From: Microbacterium sp. 1.5R
Lineage (GTDB): Bacteria > Actinomycetota > Actinomycetes > Actinomycetales > Microbacteriaceae
Direction of reading: 5' to 3'
Assembly (NCBI RefSeq): GCF_007667425.1
Contig: NZ_VDRC01000002.1
Location: forward strand, 769,072 to 833,071
DNA length: 64,000 bases
Shown piece by piece: positions 41,997-51,058 of the stretch (the first letter of the stretch is position 1; each line of letters begins with the position of its first letter). Below the pieces are notes generated by a model. That model searched no databases, was not told the origin of the DNA, and saw only the letters and a list, made by a program, of their open reading frames with translations. The position numbers and the translations under genes were made by a program.

Positions 41997-44273
41997 TTGG
42001 AAGGTCCTGAAATCACCGCCACCGAGGCCGTTCTCGACAACGGCCGCTTCGGCACCCGTACCATCCGCTTCGAGACCGGCCGCCTCGCGCAGCAGGCTCA
42101 GGGCGCAGTCGCCGCCTACCTCGACGGCGAGACCATGCTCCTCTCGGCCACCAGCGCCGGCAAGCACCCGCGCGAAGGATTCGACTTCTTCCCGCTGACC
42201 GTCGACGTCGAGGAGCGCTCGTACGCCGCAGGCAAGATCCCCGGCTCGTTCTTCCGTCGTGAGGGCCGCCCCTCCACCGAGGCGATCCTGGTCTGCCGCC
42301 TGATCGACCGCCCCCTGCGCCCGTCGTTCGTCGACGGCCTGCGCAACGAGGTCCAGGTCGTCATCACCGTCATGTCGATCGCTCCGGGCGAGTTCTACGA
42401 CGCTCTCGCGATCAACGCGGCCTCCGCGTCGACGCAGATCTCCGGTCTGCCCTTCTCCGGCCCGGTCGCCGGTGTGCGCCTGGCGTTCGTGCCCGGTCAC
42501 GGCGAGCACGCCGACCAGTGGGTCGCGTTCCCGACGGCCGCGCAGGTCGACGAGGCCGTGTTCGACCTCGTCGTCGCCGGCCGTGTCGTCACGAAGGGTG
42601 ACGGCACCGAAGATGTCGCGATCATGATGGTCGAGGCCGAGGCCACCGAGAACAGCTGGAACCTCATCAAGGCCGGCGCCACCAAGCCGAGCGAAGATGT
42701 CGTCGCCGCCGGTCTCGAGGCCGCGAAGCCGTTCATCGCCCAGCTCGTCAAGGCTCAGGCCGACCTCGCCGCCAGCGCGTCGAAGGAGCCGGGTGTCTAC
42801 CCCGTCTTCCCGGCGTACAGCCAGGAGGTCTACGACTTCGTCGCCGGTCGCTCGTACGACGACCTCGTCGGTGTCTACCAGATCGCCGACAAGACCGAGC
42901 GTCAGACCGCCGACGACGCGATCAAGGACCGCGTCAAGGCCGAGCTGATCGAGGCGACCGAGGCGGGCGATCTGCCCGCTGCCGCCCCGCTGGAGTTCTC
43001 CGCGGCGTACAAGTCCGTCACGAAGAAGATCGTCCGCGGCCGCATCCTCACAGAGGGTTCGCGCATCGACGGTCGCGGCCTCGCCGACATCCGTCCGCTC
43101 GACGCCGAGGTGCAGGTCATCCCGCGCGTCCACGGCTCGGCGATCTTCCAGCGCGGCGAGACCCAGATCCTGGGTGTCACCACGCTGAACATGCTCAAGA
43201 TGGAGCAGCAGATCGACTCGCTGTCGCCCACGACGAGCAAGCGCTACATGCACCACTACAACTTCCCGCCCTACTCGACCGGTGAGACCGGCCGTGTCGG
43301 TTCGCCGAAGCGTCGCGAGATCGGGCACGGCTTCCTGGCCGAGCGCGCCCTCGTGCCGGTGCTGCCGAGCCGCGAGGAGTTCCCGTACGCGATCCGTCAG
43401 GTCTCCGAGGCGCTGAGCTCCAACGGCTCGACGTCGATGGGCTCCGTCTGCGCGTCGACCCTGTCGCTGCTGAACGCCGGTGTGCCGCTGCGCGCTCCCG
43501 TCGCCGGCATCGCCATGGGCCTGGTGTCCGACGAGGTCGACGGTGAGACCCGCTACGCGGCCCTGACCGACATCCTGGGTGCGGAGGACGCACTCGGCGA
43601 CATGGACTTCAAGGTCGCCGGTACCAGCGAGTTCGTCACGGCGATCCAGCTCGACACGAAGCTCGACGGCATCCCGTCGTCGGTGCTCGCCGGCGCGCTG
43701 ACGCAGGCGCGCGACGCACGTCTGACGATCCTCAACGTCCTGAACGCCGCCATCGACGCTCCTGACGAGATGGCGCCCACGGCGCCTCGCGTCATCAGCG
43801 TGCAGATCCCGGTCGACAAGATCGGCGAGCTGATCGGCCCGAAGGGCAAGACGATCAACGCGATCCAGGACGAGACCGGCGCGCAGATCTCCATCGAGGA
43901 GGACGGCACCGTCTACATCGGCGCGACCGACGGCCCCTCGGCCGAGGCCGCCCGCGCCCAGGTCAACGCGATCGCCAACCCGACCAACCCCGAGGTCGGC
44001 GAGCAGTTCCTCGGAACCGTCGTGAAGATCGCCACGTTCGGCGCCTTCATTTCGCTGCTCCCCGGCAAGGACGGTCTGCTGCACGTCACCGAGGTGCGCA
44101 AGCTCGCCGGTGGCAAGCGCGTGGAGAACGTCGACGACGTGCTCTCCGTCGGCCAGAAGATCCTCGTGAAGATCACGAAGATCGACGACCGCGGCAAGCT
44201 GTCGCTCGAGCCCGTGCTCGATGACGCCCCCGCCGAGGGTTCGGCCCCCGCTGAGGAGTCCGCCGCCGAGTAA
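41997..44273 (+). CDS. pnp: Polyribonucleotide nucleotidyltransferase
   Basis: PNPase degrades RNA 3' to 5' by phosphorolysis and can add tails. The 758-residue protein has two RNase PH domains (first around 15-150; second from about 345, with [17 protein letters not shown] and [19 protein letters not shown]), a KH domain near 598-650 ([12 protein letters not shown]) and an S1 domain from about 667 ([17 protein letters not shown]). The start is TTG behind AAGAAGGAGAG, a weak initiator that may allow post-transcriptional control together with the long leader. The C-terminus is short and Ala/Glu-rich. Confidence 0.98.
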   Translation: MEGPEITATEAVLDNGRFGTRTIRFETGRLAQQAQGAVAAYLDGETMLLSATSAGKHPREGFDFFPLTVDVEERSYAAGKIPGSFFRREGRPSTEAILVCRLIDRPLRPSFVDGLRNEVQVVITVMSIAPGEFYDALAINAASASTQISGLPFSGPVAGVRLAFVPGHGEHADQWVAFPTAAQVDEAVFDLVVAGRVVTKGDGTEDVAIMMVEAEATENSWNLIKAGATKPSEDVVAAGLEAAKPFIAQLVKAQADLAASASKEPGVYPVFPAYSQEVYDFVAGRSYDDLVGVYQIADKTERQTADDAIKDRVKAELIEATEAGDLPAAAPLEFSAAYKSVTKKIVRGRILTEGSRIDGRGLADIRPLDAEVQVIPRVHGSAIFQRGETQILGVTTLNMLKMEQQIDSLSPTTSKRYMHHYNFPPYSTGETGRVGSPKRREIGHGFLAERALVPVLPSREEFPYAIRQVSEALSSNGSTSMGSVCASTLSLLNAGVPLRAPVAGIAMGLVSDEVDGETRYAALTDILGAEDALGDMDFKVAGTSEFVTAIQLDTKLDGIPSSVLAGALTQARDARLTILNVLNAAIDAPDEMAPTAPRVISVQIPVDKIGELIGPKGKTINAIQDETGAQISIEEDGTVYIGATDGPSAEAARAQVNAIANPTNPEVGEQFLGTVVKIATFGAFISLLPGKDGLLHVTEVRKLAGGKRVENVDDVLSVGQKILVKITKIDDRGKLSLEPVLDDAPAEGSAPAEESAAE

Positions 44274-44293
44274 GCGTCGCTGCTGAGACATCG

Positions 44294-44326
44294 AACCCGG
44301 GTCCGTCGTGCTGACGGACCCGGGTT
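44294..44326 (+). terminator. pnp terminator
   Basis: A perfect 14-bp stem (44294-44307 and 44313-44326) with a 5-nt loop, followed by TTCG. Confidence 0.85.
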
Positions 44327-44447
44327 TCGTCGTTCCGAGGTGTGACCAAACCGTTATGGGAAGTTTCCCCGCCGTTCCCGGTATTGGCGGCCGGGTCAGC
44401 GGTCATCGCATACTCTCGAAGTACGCACCGGGGGGTGCAATCGGGCA

Positions 44448-45515
44448 GTGACGGAGATCGGAGAACCGGTCGACGCGGGGGTGAGGAAGATGCGGATGTT
44501 CAGCGTAGGTGCAGGCGCCTCCGAGGAGCGCGCCTCGCACGATGCAGAGCATCCCTCCGCTCCCATCCCGATCGTCGGCCCCGGCGTGGGGGAGTCGATC
44601 AGAGTCCCTCTCGGAGAGACCGGCTTCGACACGTTCCCGCTGATGCTCGGTGCGGCCGAGTTCGGGTGGAACGTCGATCTCGAGACCAGCCACGGCATCC
44701 TCGACCGCTACGTGGAGTTCGGTGGCAACGCCATCCACACCGCCGACGGGTTCTCCGGCGGCCGCAGCGAGCACATCATCGGACAATGGCTGCGGTCTCG
44801 CGGCCGTCGCGACCGCACGCTCCTCAGCGTGCGGATCGGTGCGCATGCCGACAACCCCGGGCTCGGATCGGTGAACCTGGTGCGTGCTGTGGAGGGCTCG
44901 CTCACGCGCCTCGGCGTCGAGCGGATCGACGTGCTGTACCTCGACGCGACTCTCGACCGCACGACCAACCTCGAAGACACCCTCGCCACCGTCGAGTGGC
45001 TCACCGATGCGGGCAAGATCGGTGCGCTCGGCGCCTTCGGGCTGGCCCCCGAGCGTCTCGTCGAGGCCCGCATCCTCGCATCGGCCGGGTACCCGCGGAT
45101 CGAGGTCATCGACTCTCCGTACAACCTCGTACGTCGTCAGCCGTTCGAGGGTGATCTGCGGCTCGTCGCCGGCGCTCAGAATCTCGCCGTCACGCCCTCG
45201 CACGCGCTCGAGCACGGCTTCCTCTCCGGGCGCCACCGCAGCAAGGCGCTGACCTCGCGCGGTGTTCGGGGCGAGCAACTGCGTGGGCACCTGAACCGTC
45301 GAGGCACCAAGATCCTCAAGGCGCTCGACCAGGTCGCCGCCGAGCTCGACGTACCGGTCGCAGCCGTCTCGATCGCCTGGCTGCTCGCGCAGCGCACGGT
45401 GGCTGCGCCCATCGTCAACACCTTCGCGACCGAACACGTCGACGAGCTCATGCAGGGTGCCGGCGTGAGCCTGTCGCGCGTGCAGGTCGCCGACCTGACT
45501 CGCGCCGGCAACTGA
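44448..45515 (+). CDS. Aldo/keto reductase-like protein lacking all catalytic residues
   Basis: This 355-residue protein has the AKR (beta/alpha)8 fold: LGETGFDTFPLMLGAAEFGW at the start and GGRSEHIIGQWL, IDVLYLDATLDRTT and SIAWLLAQRTVAAPIVNTF further on. The catalytic tetrad is absent: Asp is replaced by His97 (NAIHTADGF), Tyr by Phe102, Lys by Arg129 and His by Asp166. It may be a pseudoenzyme with a binding or sensing role, or use different chemistry. A GTG start is assumed, with a G-rich site upstream; the first 60 residues are variable. TACTCT (44411-44416) is a candidate -10. It follows pnp but has its own promoter. Confidence 0.88.
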   Translation: MTEIGEPVDAGVRKMRMFSVGAGASEERASHDAEHPSAPIPIVGPGVGESIRVPLGETGFDTFPLMLGAAEFGWNVDLETSHGILDRYVEFGGNAIHTADGFSGGRSEHIIGQWLRSRGRRDRTLLSVRIGAHADNPGLGSVNLVRAVEGSLTRLGVERIDVLYLDATLDRTTNLEDTLATVEWLTDAGKIGALGAFGLAPERLVEARILASAGYPRIEVIDSPYNLVRRQPFEGDLRLVAGAQNLAVTPSHALEHGFLSGRHRSKALTSRGVRGEQLRGHLNRRGTKILKALDQVAAELDVPVAAVSIAWLLAQRTVAAPIVNTFATEHVDELMQGAGVSLSRVQVADLTRAGN

Positions 45516-45595
45516 GCGTCCTCCCGACTCTCGCGCAGACCTGACATAGGCTGAGTGGGAGCCATACGGATGCTGTCGATGAAGCGAGCGATTTT

Positions 45596-46198
45596 GTGAC
45601 GCACTACATTTACCTGGTCAGGCACGGTGAACATCAGGATGCCGAGCATGGTCTCGCCGATGGTCCGCTGTCGCCCCGCGGGGCGCGTCAGGCCGAGCTC
45701 ATCGCCGACCGGCTGTCCGGTCTTCCTCTCGACGCGGTATGGCACTCGCCGCTCCTGCGGGCGAACGAGACAGCCCGTGCCATCGCTGCGCGCCTGCCCT
45801 CGGTCGACCCCGCGCCGACCGCCCTGCTCTTCGACTGCGTCCCGACCGGGATGACGGAGGAGACGCCCGCCGTGTTCGAGCCGTTCTTCGGATCGATCAC
45901 CGACGCCGAGATCGAGGCGGGGCGCGCGCAGATGGCGGATGCCGTCAACGAGTTCCTCGTGCGGAAGCCGGGCGACGTGCACGAAGTGCTCATCACTCAC
46001 AACTTCGTCATCTCGTGGTTCGTCAGAGAGGTCCTCGGCGCGCCGGAGTGGCGGTGGATGACTCTGAACCAGTCGCATTGCGGGTTGACGGTCATCGCTC
46101 AGAAACAGGGCCGTCCGTGGACGCTCCTCACGCACAACGACACCGGCCACCTGCCGGTCGAGCTCCGCACCGGGATCCCCGACACGATGCCGGTCTGA
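45596..46198 (+). CDS. Histidine phosphatase-family protein
   Basis: This is a 200-residue phosphatase of the phosphoglycerate-mutase-like superfamily. The catalytic LVRHGEH is at the N-terminus, the SPLLRANETA helix carries the second Arg, an acidic residue follows in VPTGMTEETP, and the second His is in LITHNFVI. Substrate is unknown. A GTG start gives the family-typical MTHYIYLVRHGE; the ribosome site is weak. TAGGCT (45547-45552) is the likely -10, with a 43-nt leader. It is separated from dapB by 58 bp containing dapB's own -10. Confidence 0.92.
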   Translation: MTHYIYLVRHGEHQDAEHGLADGPLSPRGARQAELIADRLSGLPLDAVWHSPLLRANETARAIAARLPSVDPAPTALLFDCVPTGMTEETPAVFEPFFGSITDAEIEAGRAQMADAVNEFLVRKPGDVHEVLITHNFVISWFVREVLGAPEWRWMTLNQSHCGLTVIAQKQGRPWTLLTHNDTGHLPVELRTGIPDTMPV

Positions 46199-46256
46199 TC
46201 CCGCCGGCCCCGGCCAGCCGCCGGAGGACCCGGCGCCCGGGAAATAGAGTGGGAGC

Positions 46257-46997
46257 ATGACCACGCAGGTAGCTCTCGTCGGCGGTACCGGAAAGCTCGG
46301 GTCGATCATCCGCGCGGTGATCGGCGAGCTGGACGGATTCGAGGTGGGACGCGTGCTCACGTCGTCGAGTGATCTCGCCGAGATCGCGGGGGTCGACCTC
46401 GTCGTCGACGCCACGACCCCGCAGGTGAGCATCGACGTGGTCCGTGCAGCGGTCGAGCGAGGCATCAACGTGCTGGTCGCGACGTCCGGCTGGTCGGCCG
46501 AGCGGATCGCGCTCGTTCGTCCCCTCGTGGACGACGCGGGCAACGGCGTGGTCTTCATCCCCAACTTCTCGCTGGGTTCCGTGCTGGGTTCGGCCCTCGC
46601 GGCCGCCGCGGCCCCGTATTTCCCTTCGGCCGAGATCGTCGAGGCCCACCACGAGCGCAAGGTCGACTCACCCAGCGGCACCGCCGTCCGGACGGCGGAA
46701 CTCATCGCCGCCGCCCGCTCCGAGCGGGGTCCGGTGAGCGCGCCGCACGCCGATCAGAGGGCACGTGGCCAGCAGGTGGCGACGGTTCCCGTGCACTCGC
46801 TCCGCCGCCCAGGGGTGATCGCGAAGCAGGAGGTCGTCCTCTCCGGGCCGGGGGAGTCCCTCTCGTTCGTGCACGACACCGTGGACCCTGCTCTCGCCTA
46901 CGCGCCGGGCATCCGGCTCGCCGTGCCGTTCGCGGCGCAGGCCTCCGGCGTCGTCGTGGGGCTCGAGAGCATGATCGACATCGGCATCCGCTCGTGA
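46257..46997 (+). CDS. dapB: 4-hydroxy-tetrahydrodipicolinate reductase
   Basis: DapB carries out the NAD(P)H-dependent step after DapA in lysine/diaminopimelate synthesis, feeding peptidoglycan. The 246-residue protein has the Rossmann start VALVGGTGKLGSII and the substrate signature EAHHERKVDSPSGTAV, with a C-terminal QVATVPVHSLRRPG and SLSFVHDTVD. The ATG lies 6 nt after TAGAGT (46245-46250), so it is probably leaderless, although GGGAGC is also upstream. dapA is 6 kb away, as in other actinobacteria where dapB and dapA flank thyA-dfrA. Its stop overlaps the next gene. Confidence 0.97.
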   Translation: MTTQVALVGGTGKLGSIIRAVIGELDGFEVGRVLTSSSDLAEIAGVDLVVDATTPQVSIDVVRAAVERGINVLVATSGWSAERIALVRPLVDDAGNGVVFIPNFSLGSVLGSALAAAAAPYFPSAEIVEAHHERKVDSPSGTAVRTAELIAAARSERGPVSAPHADQRARGQQVATVPVHSLRRPGVIAKQEVVLSGPGESLSFVHDTVDPALAYAPGIRLAVPFAAQASGVVVGLESMIDIGIRS

Positions 46998-47431
46998 TGT
47001 CCCGCATCGGGGTGGCCTTGATGGCCGCGTCTCTGCTGGTCTACCTCGCGGTGTCCGTCTGGCTCGCCGTGATGTTCTTCGCCGTCGGCACCGGCGTGTC
47101 GATCGGCATGGGGATCGCGCTCATCGTGTTCGCCCCGCTCGGTGCCTGGGCGCTTGTGCGTGAGATGCAGTTCGGTTTCGCGGCCGATCGGCTCGGTCGC
47201 ACGCTCGACGCAGAGGGTGGGATGCCGGAGGCCGAGACGGAGCTCACCCCGAGCGGCCGCCTCCGCAGCGAGGACGCGGCCCCGCTGATCGCTCGGTACG
47301 AGGCCGAGGCCGACGCCGCCCCGGAGGACTGGCGCGCGCGATATCGCCTCGGAGTCGTGCAGGACGCATCGGGACATCGGAAGGACGCGCGGGCGAGCAT
47401 CCGCTCGGCGATCAGGCTCGCCCGGCGCTGA
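46997..47431 (+). CDS. Membrane protein with C-terminal TPR-like helix pair
   Basis: This 144-residue protein has two N-terminal membrane helices (about 8-30 and 33-53) and a soluble C-terminus whose last 45 residues (WRARYRLGVVQDASGHRKDA) resemble a tetratricopeptide repeat pair. It starts at the base where dapB stops (an alternative GTG begins 3 nt earlier), so it is coupled to dapB. No function is assigned; conserved linkage of such proteins to dapB is my recollection, not checked. Convergent with the OsmC gene. Confidence 0.82.
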   Translation: MSRIGVALMAASLLVYLAVSVWLAVMFFAVGTGVSIGMGIALIVFAPLGAWALVREMQFGFAADRLGRTLDAEGGMPEAETELTPSGRLRSEDAAPLIARYEAEADAAPEDWRARYRLGVVQDASGHRKDARASIRSAIRLARR

Positions 47432-47442
47432 GCCCCTCGCAC

Positions 47443-47868
47443 TCAGGCGAGCGTGGCCTCGAGTGTGATGTCGATGCCGGCGAGCGCCTGCGACACGGGG
47501 CAACCGGTCTTGGCGCCGTCGGCGATCTCCTGGAACGCCCCTGGCGAGAGACCCGGCACCACGGCGTTCACGTTCAGGTGGCTGCCGGTGATGCCGACGC
47601 CAGGCTTGAAGGTCACGGATGCGCTGGTGTTCACGCGCTCGGGCGGGGTGCCGTTCTCCGCCAGCGCGTGAGAGAGAGCCATGCTGAAGCAGGAGGCATG
47701 CGCCGCGGCGATGAGCTCCTCGGGAGTGGTCGTGGTGTCGCTGCCCTCGCTGCGCGCCTTCCAGTCGATGGGGAAGGTGCCGAGGTTCGACGACGAGAAG
47801 GCGACGGTGCCCGAGCCCTCCGCGAGGGATCCGGTCCAGGTGGTGGTGGCTTCGCTGGTGACGGGCAT
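47443..47868 (-). CDS. OsmC/Ohr-family peroxiredoxin-like protein
   Basis: This is a 141-residue OsmC-type protein that reduces organic hydroperoxides through a pair of cysteines. Both are present: HASCFSMALS and TGCPVSQAL, each in the family-typical helix. The N-terminus TTTWTGSLAEGSGTVAFSSS fits the OsmC subgroup (small, with a GTF..DWKAR strand). The ATG has CGGAGGA 6 nt upstream in a leader of about 50 nt; TAGGCT further upstream is the likely -10. A DUF4395/thioredoxin pair follows upstream on the same strand, which fits a redox neighbourhood. Confidence 0.94.
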   Translation of the reverse strand: MPVTSEATTTWTGSLAEGSGTVAFSSSNLGTFPIDWKARSEGSDTTTTPEELIAAAHASCFSMALSHALAENGTPPERVNTSASVTFKPGVGITGSHLNVNAVVPGLSPGAFQEIADGAKTGCPVSQALAGIDITLEATLA

Positions 47869-47974
47869 GATTCCTCCGGATTCTCGCGATGCGCGGTATG
47901 CGGGTCGCGTGTCCGGTCAGCCTACCGATGGTCCTTCCGCAAAGGAACCGGCGGTCGTGGGGAGGGGTCGGACG

Positions 47975-48475
47975 TCAGGCGGTCGAGGCGGGGCGCCCCA
48001 GCACGCCGGCGCGCTGCAGGAGGAGGTAGAGCTGGCACCCGAGGCAGAGCGAGAAGACCGCGTTGAGGAAGGCGGCCACGAAGGCCGCGGCAGTGGCGGT
48101 CGGAAGAGCCCACGTCACACCGACCAGATGGAGGACGAGGCCCGCCGAGACCACGAACAGGCCGACGCCTTGAGCGAAGCGTGGGGGCCGAGGATCTTCG
48201 AGCTCGGACGGAGGGCTCAGCCGAGGCCTCACGAACCGGCGGAAGATCGCACCCCAGGGCGCGGTCGCGGGGGAGGCGACGCTCCACAGGAACAGGGCGG
48301 CGATGACGACGGCGAGAAGGAAGCCCGGGTCGAGGGCCCGCTCCGCGAGCGTCGCGGCAGCCGCGGCGGGAGAAGTTCCGACGAGGCCGAGGAAGGTCGC
48401 CACGAGAAGCAATGCTGTCGTGATCGTGGCGGCGAAGCGCGGTCCGCGGGGGTCGATGCCGGCGGGAGTGCTCAT
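47975..48475 (-). CDS. DUF4395 membrane protein
   Basis: This is a 166-residue four-helix membrane protein of the DUF4395 family. It starts with the family pattern GIDPRGPRFAATITTALLLV and ends with FSLCLGCQLYLLLQR, whose CLGC pair probably exchanges electrons with thioredoxin-like partners. It lies 20 bp downstream of a thioredoxin gene on the same strand, the typical arrangement; DUF4395 proteins are proposed to work with thioredoxins in thiosulfate or extracytoplasmic thiol metabolism. The ATG has TGGAGCAG upstream. Confidence in the family is high, in the role low. Confidence 0.9.
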   Translation of the reverse strand: MSTPAGIDPRGPRFAATITTALLLVATFLGLVGTSPAAAAATLAERALDPGFLLAVVIAALFLWSVASPATAPWGAIFRRFVRPRLSPPSELEDPRPPRFAQGVGLFVVSAGLVLHLVGVTWALPTATAAAFVAAFLNAVFSLCLGCQLYLLLQRAGVLGRPASTA

Positions 48476-48495
48476 ATCTGCTCCAGTCTTCCGCG

Positions 48496-48906
48496 TCAGA
48501 GCGCGGCGAGTGCCTCGGTGAGGGCGGCCGGGCGGGGCACGCCATGGAATCGTGCGCGCACGGCACCCGATCGGTCGACGACGAAAGTCGTGGGGGTCTG
48601 CAGAACGCGGTAGCGGGACGCCAGGTCGGGACGATGCGTGAGGTCGACCTCGACGTGGTCGACGGAGTCGTCCTGATCCGCGTACGAGGTCAGCAGACGC
48701 CGCACCTGCGGGCAGCGCGTGCAGAACTCGGTGCTGAACTGCACGAGTGTGGCGCGCTCTGCGAGCGGGGCGCCTCCGTCGGAGGGATCGAAGCGAAGAC
48801 CACCTGCCCCGCTGCGGCGACCGTCTCGCGCGCGCACGACGAGCCCCGCGACGACCGCGAGGACGACGAGTGCGCCGGCGATGGTGAGCGCGAGTCCCGG
48901 TGACAT
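48496..48906 (-). CDS. Membrane-anchored thioredoxin-like protein
   Basis: This is a 136-residue protein with one N-terminal membrane helix (about 5-24) and a thioredoxin fold with active site EFCTRCPQV (CTRC) and cis-Pro in LQTPTTFVV. It should face the outside and act as a thiol reductase or oxidase. The ATG lies 6 nt after TACGCT (48913-48918, minus), the leaderless pattern; a much longer in-frame extension upstream is antisense to thyA and was rejected. DUF4395 follows 20 bp downstream, making a two-gene redox unit, divergent from thyA. Confidence 0.92.
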   Translation of the reverse strand: MSPGLALTIAGALVVLAVVAGLVVRARDGRRSGAGGLRFDPSDGGAPLAERATLVQFSTEFCTRCPQVRRLLTSYADQDDSVDHVEVDLTHRPDLASRYRVLQTPTTFVVDRSGAVRARFHGVPRPAALTEALAAL

Positions 48907-49002
48907 GGGTCGAGCGTAGACCTGCCTCGGGCGGTGTGGACGCGATGTGTCCGACCGTGACGGACGGTTCCGATGCCGCCCGCGGCGGGTAGTCTGGCTG
49001 TC

Positions 49003-49812
49003 ATGAGCGCAGCCGTCCCGACGCCGTATGAAGACCTGCTCCGCGACGTGCTGGAGCACGGCACGCACAAGTCCGACCGCACGGGTACCGGCACGACCAG
49101 CGTGTTCGGTCGTCAGGTCCGATTCGACCTCTCCGAGGGGTTCCCGCTCATCACCACCAAGCGGGTGCACTTCAAGTCGATCGCATACGAGCTGCTGTGG
49201 TTCCTCCGCGGCGACTCGAACGTCCGCTGGCTGCAGGATCACGGCGTGACGATCTGGGACGAATGGGCGGATGCCGAGGGCGACCTCGGGCCGGTCTACG
49301 GAGTGCAGTGGCGCTCGTGGCCGACGCCCGACGGCGAGAGCATCGACCAGCTGTCTCAGGTGATCGAGCAGATCCGCCAGACGCCCGACTCCCGTCGTCT
49401 CATCGTCTCGGCGTGGAATCCCGCGGACATCCCCGACATGGCGCTGGCTCCGTGCCACGCGCTGTTCCAGTTCTACGTGGCGGACGGACGCCTGTCCTGC
49501 CAGCTCTATCAGCGCAGCGCCGACCTCTTCCTCGGGGTGCCGTTCAACATCGCCTCGTACGCGCTGCTCACGATGATGATCGCGCAGCAGGTGGGCCTCG
49601 AACCGGGGGACTTCGTCTGGACGGGCGGCGACTGCCACATCTACGACAATCACCTCGATCAGGTCCGCGAGCAGCTGACTCGGGAGCCCTTCCCGTACCC
49701 GACGCTGCGCTTCGCCCGCACGCCTGACTCGGCGTTCGAGTACGAGTACGACGACTTCGTCGTCGAGGACTATCAGCATCACGCTCCGATCCGCGCGGCG
49801 GTGGCGGTATGA
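49003..49812 (+). CDS. thyA: Thymidylate synthase
   Basis: ThyA methylates dUMP to dTMP using 5,10-methylene-tetrahydrofolate. The 269-residue protein is full length, with [20 protein letters not shown], the active-site Cys in [13 protein letters not shown] (C151), and the dUMP-binding [19 protein letters not shown] and GDCHIYDNH. The ATG at 49003 follows TAGTCT (48990-48995) by 7 nt; an upstream ATG at 48973 lies before the -10 box and was rejected. It overlaps dfrA by four bases, giving the classic thyA-dfrA folate cycle pair. Confidence 0.98.
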   Translation: MSAAVPTPYEDLLRDVLEHGTHKSDRTGTGTTSVFGRQVRFDLSEGFPLITTKRVHFKSIAYELLWFLRGDSNVRWLQDHGVTIWDEWADAEGDLGPVYGVQWRSWPTPDGESIDQLSQVIEQIRQTPDSRRLIVSAWNPADIPDMALAPCHALFQFYVADGRLSCQLYQRSADLFLGVPFNIASYALLTMMIAQQVGLEPGDFVWTGGDCHIYDNHLDQVREQLTREPFPYPTLRFARTPDSAFEYEYDDFVVEDYQHHAPIRAAVAV

Positions 49813-50285
49813 CCTGGGTCGGGCTGGTCTGGGCCCAGGCGGCGGGCGGCGTGATCGGCGCCGACGGAGGCATGCCGTGGAGCGTCCCTGAAGACCTCGC
49901 GCACTTCAAAGAGGTGACGATGGGCGCCCCCGTGATCATGGGGCGCAAGACCTGGGATTCGCTCCCCGAGCGCTTCCGACCGCTGCCGGGCCGCGAGAAC
50001 GTCGTCATCACCCGCCGGCAGGACTGGTCGGCGGATGGCGCGCAGCGCGCGGCGACGGTGACGGATGCCGTGCGCGGCCACGACCGCGTCTGGATCATCG
50101 GGGGTGCCGAGATCTTCCGCCAGGTGATCGGCGACGCCGACCGCCTGGAGGTCACCGAGCTCGATCTCGAGGTCGCGGGCGATGCTTTCGCTCCTCCCAC
50201 CGACGGCTGGCGCATCGTCGACGAGGGGGAGTGGCAGACCTCCCGCACCGGCATCGGCTACCGCTTCCTGGGTTACGAGCGCTGA
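49809..50285 (+). CDS. dfrA: Dihydrofolate reductase
   Basis: Dihydrofolate reductase regenerates tetrahydrofolate consumed by ThyA. The 158-residue protein has the family start [21 protein letters not shown], then [20 protein letters not shown] with the catalytic acid, and [11 protein letters not shown] for NADPH. It starts in an ATGA overlap with thyA, so the two are translated together. The stop overlaps the next start (TGATG), so the SDR gene is in the same unit. Nothing points to trimethoprim insensitivity or otherwise. Confidence 0.97.
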   Translation: MTWVGLVWAQAAGGVIGADGGMPWSVPEDLAHFKEVTMGAPVIMGRKTWDSLPERFRPLPGRENVVITRRQDWSADGAQRAATVTDAVRGHDRVWIIGGAEIFRQVIGDADRLEVTELDLEVAGDAFAPPTDGWRIVDEGEWQTSRTGIGYRFLGYER

Positions 50286-51046
50286 TGCCCACCGCGCTGA
50301 TCACCGGTGCGAGCGCCGGCCTGGGCGAGGAATTCGCCCGTCAGCTCGCGCGTCGCCGCGCCGACCTCGTGCTCGTGGCGCGCTCGGCAGAGGCGCTCGG
50401 AGAACTCGCAGCCGACCTGCGCAGCGAGCACGGTGTCGCGGTCGAGCTGCTGGTCGCCGATCTGGCCGACGAGGCAGGGGTCGAGAGCGTCGCGGCGCGG
50501 CTGCGCGACGCCGGCGACCCGGTCGACCTGCTGGTGAACAACGCCGGATTCGGGCTGCCGCTGCAATTCGCCGACAACGACATCGACGACGAGGTGCGGC
50601 ATCTGCGCGTGCACGTCGAGGCGTCGATGCGCCTCATGCATGCGGCACTGCAGACCATGCGTGGCCGAGGCGGACGGATCATCAACGTCGCATCGGTAGC
50701 CGGGTTCATCTCCCGCTCGACCTATTCGGCATGCAAAAGCTGGCTCATCGGCTTCAGCCGCTGGGCGAACGCCGAGTACGCGCCCGAGGGCGTCAGCGTG
50801 ACCGCGGTGTGCCCGGGTTTCACGCATACCTCCTTCCACGAGCGGATGGGGCTGCCTCCCGGCCAGGAGGGGGTGCCGACCTTCATGTGGCTCGACGCCC
50901 GCAGCGTCGTGCGCGAGGGATTGCGCGACGCCGCTCGAGGCAGGTCCGTGTCGGTCCCGTCCCTCCGCTACAAGGTCATCGTGGCGGTGGCGCGCGTCCT
51001 TCCCGCGTCGCTCACGTCGCGCGTCGCCCGCCGCGGTCGCGTCTGA
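50285..51046 (+). CDS. Short-chain dehydrogenase/reductase
   Basis: This is a 253-residue classical SDR. The NAD(P) motif TGASAGLGEEFARQL is at the N-terminus, the NNAG strand follows, and the catalytic set is Ser in INVASVAGF with YSACK (Tyr and Lys). The sequence from LARRRADLVLVARSAEALGE suggests NADP preference because of the Arg after the second strand. Substrate is unknown. The ATG shares its first base with the dfrA stop, so it is the third gene of a thyA-dfrA-SDR unit. Convergent with the Nudix gene. Confidence 0.93.
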   Translation: MPTALITGASAGLGEEFARQLARRRADLVLVARSAEALGELAADLRSEHGVAVELLVADLADEAGVESVAARLRDAGDPVDLLVNNAGFGLPLQFADNDIDDEVRHLRVHVEASMRLMHAALQTMRGRGGRIINVASVAGFISRSTYSACKSWLIGFSRWANAEYAPEGVSVTAVCPGFTHTSFHERMGLPPGQEGVPTFMWLDARSVVREGLRDAARGRSVSVPSLRYKVIVAVARVLPASLTSRVARRGRV

Positions 51047-51058
51047 GGCGCCCGCCGC

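Noticed and set aside
41937..44291. A 784-codon minus-strand frame opposite pnp
   Set aside because: Mirror frame of pnp; the Asp/Arg/Val-rich repeats are the complement of pnp codons.
48973..49002. Upstream ATG for thyA
   Set aside because: It lies before the -10 box at 48990-48995 and adds non-conserved residues.
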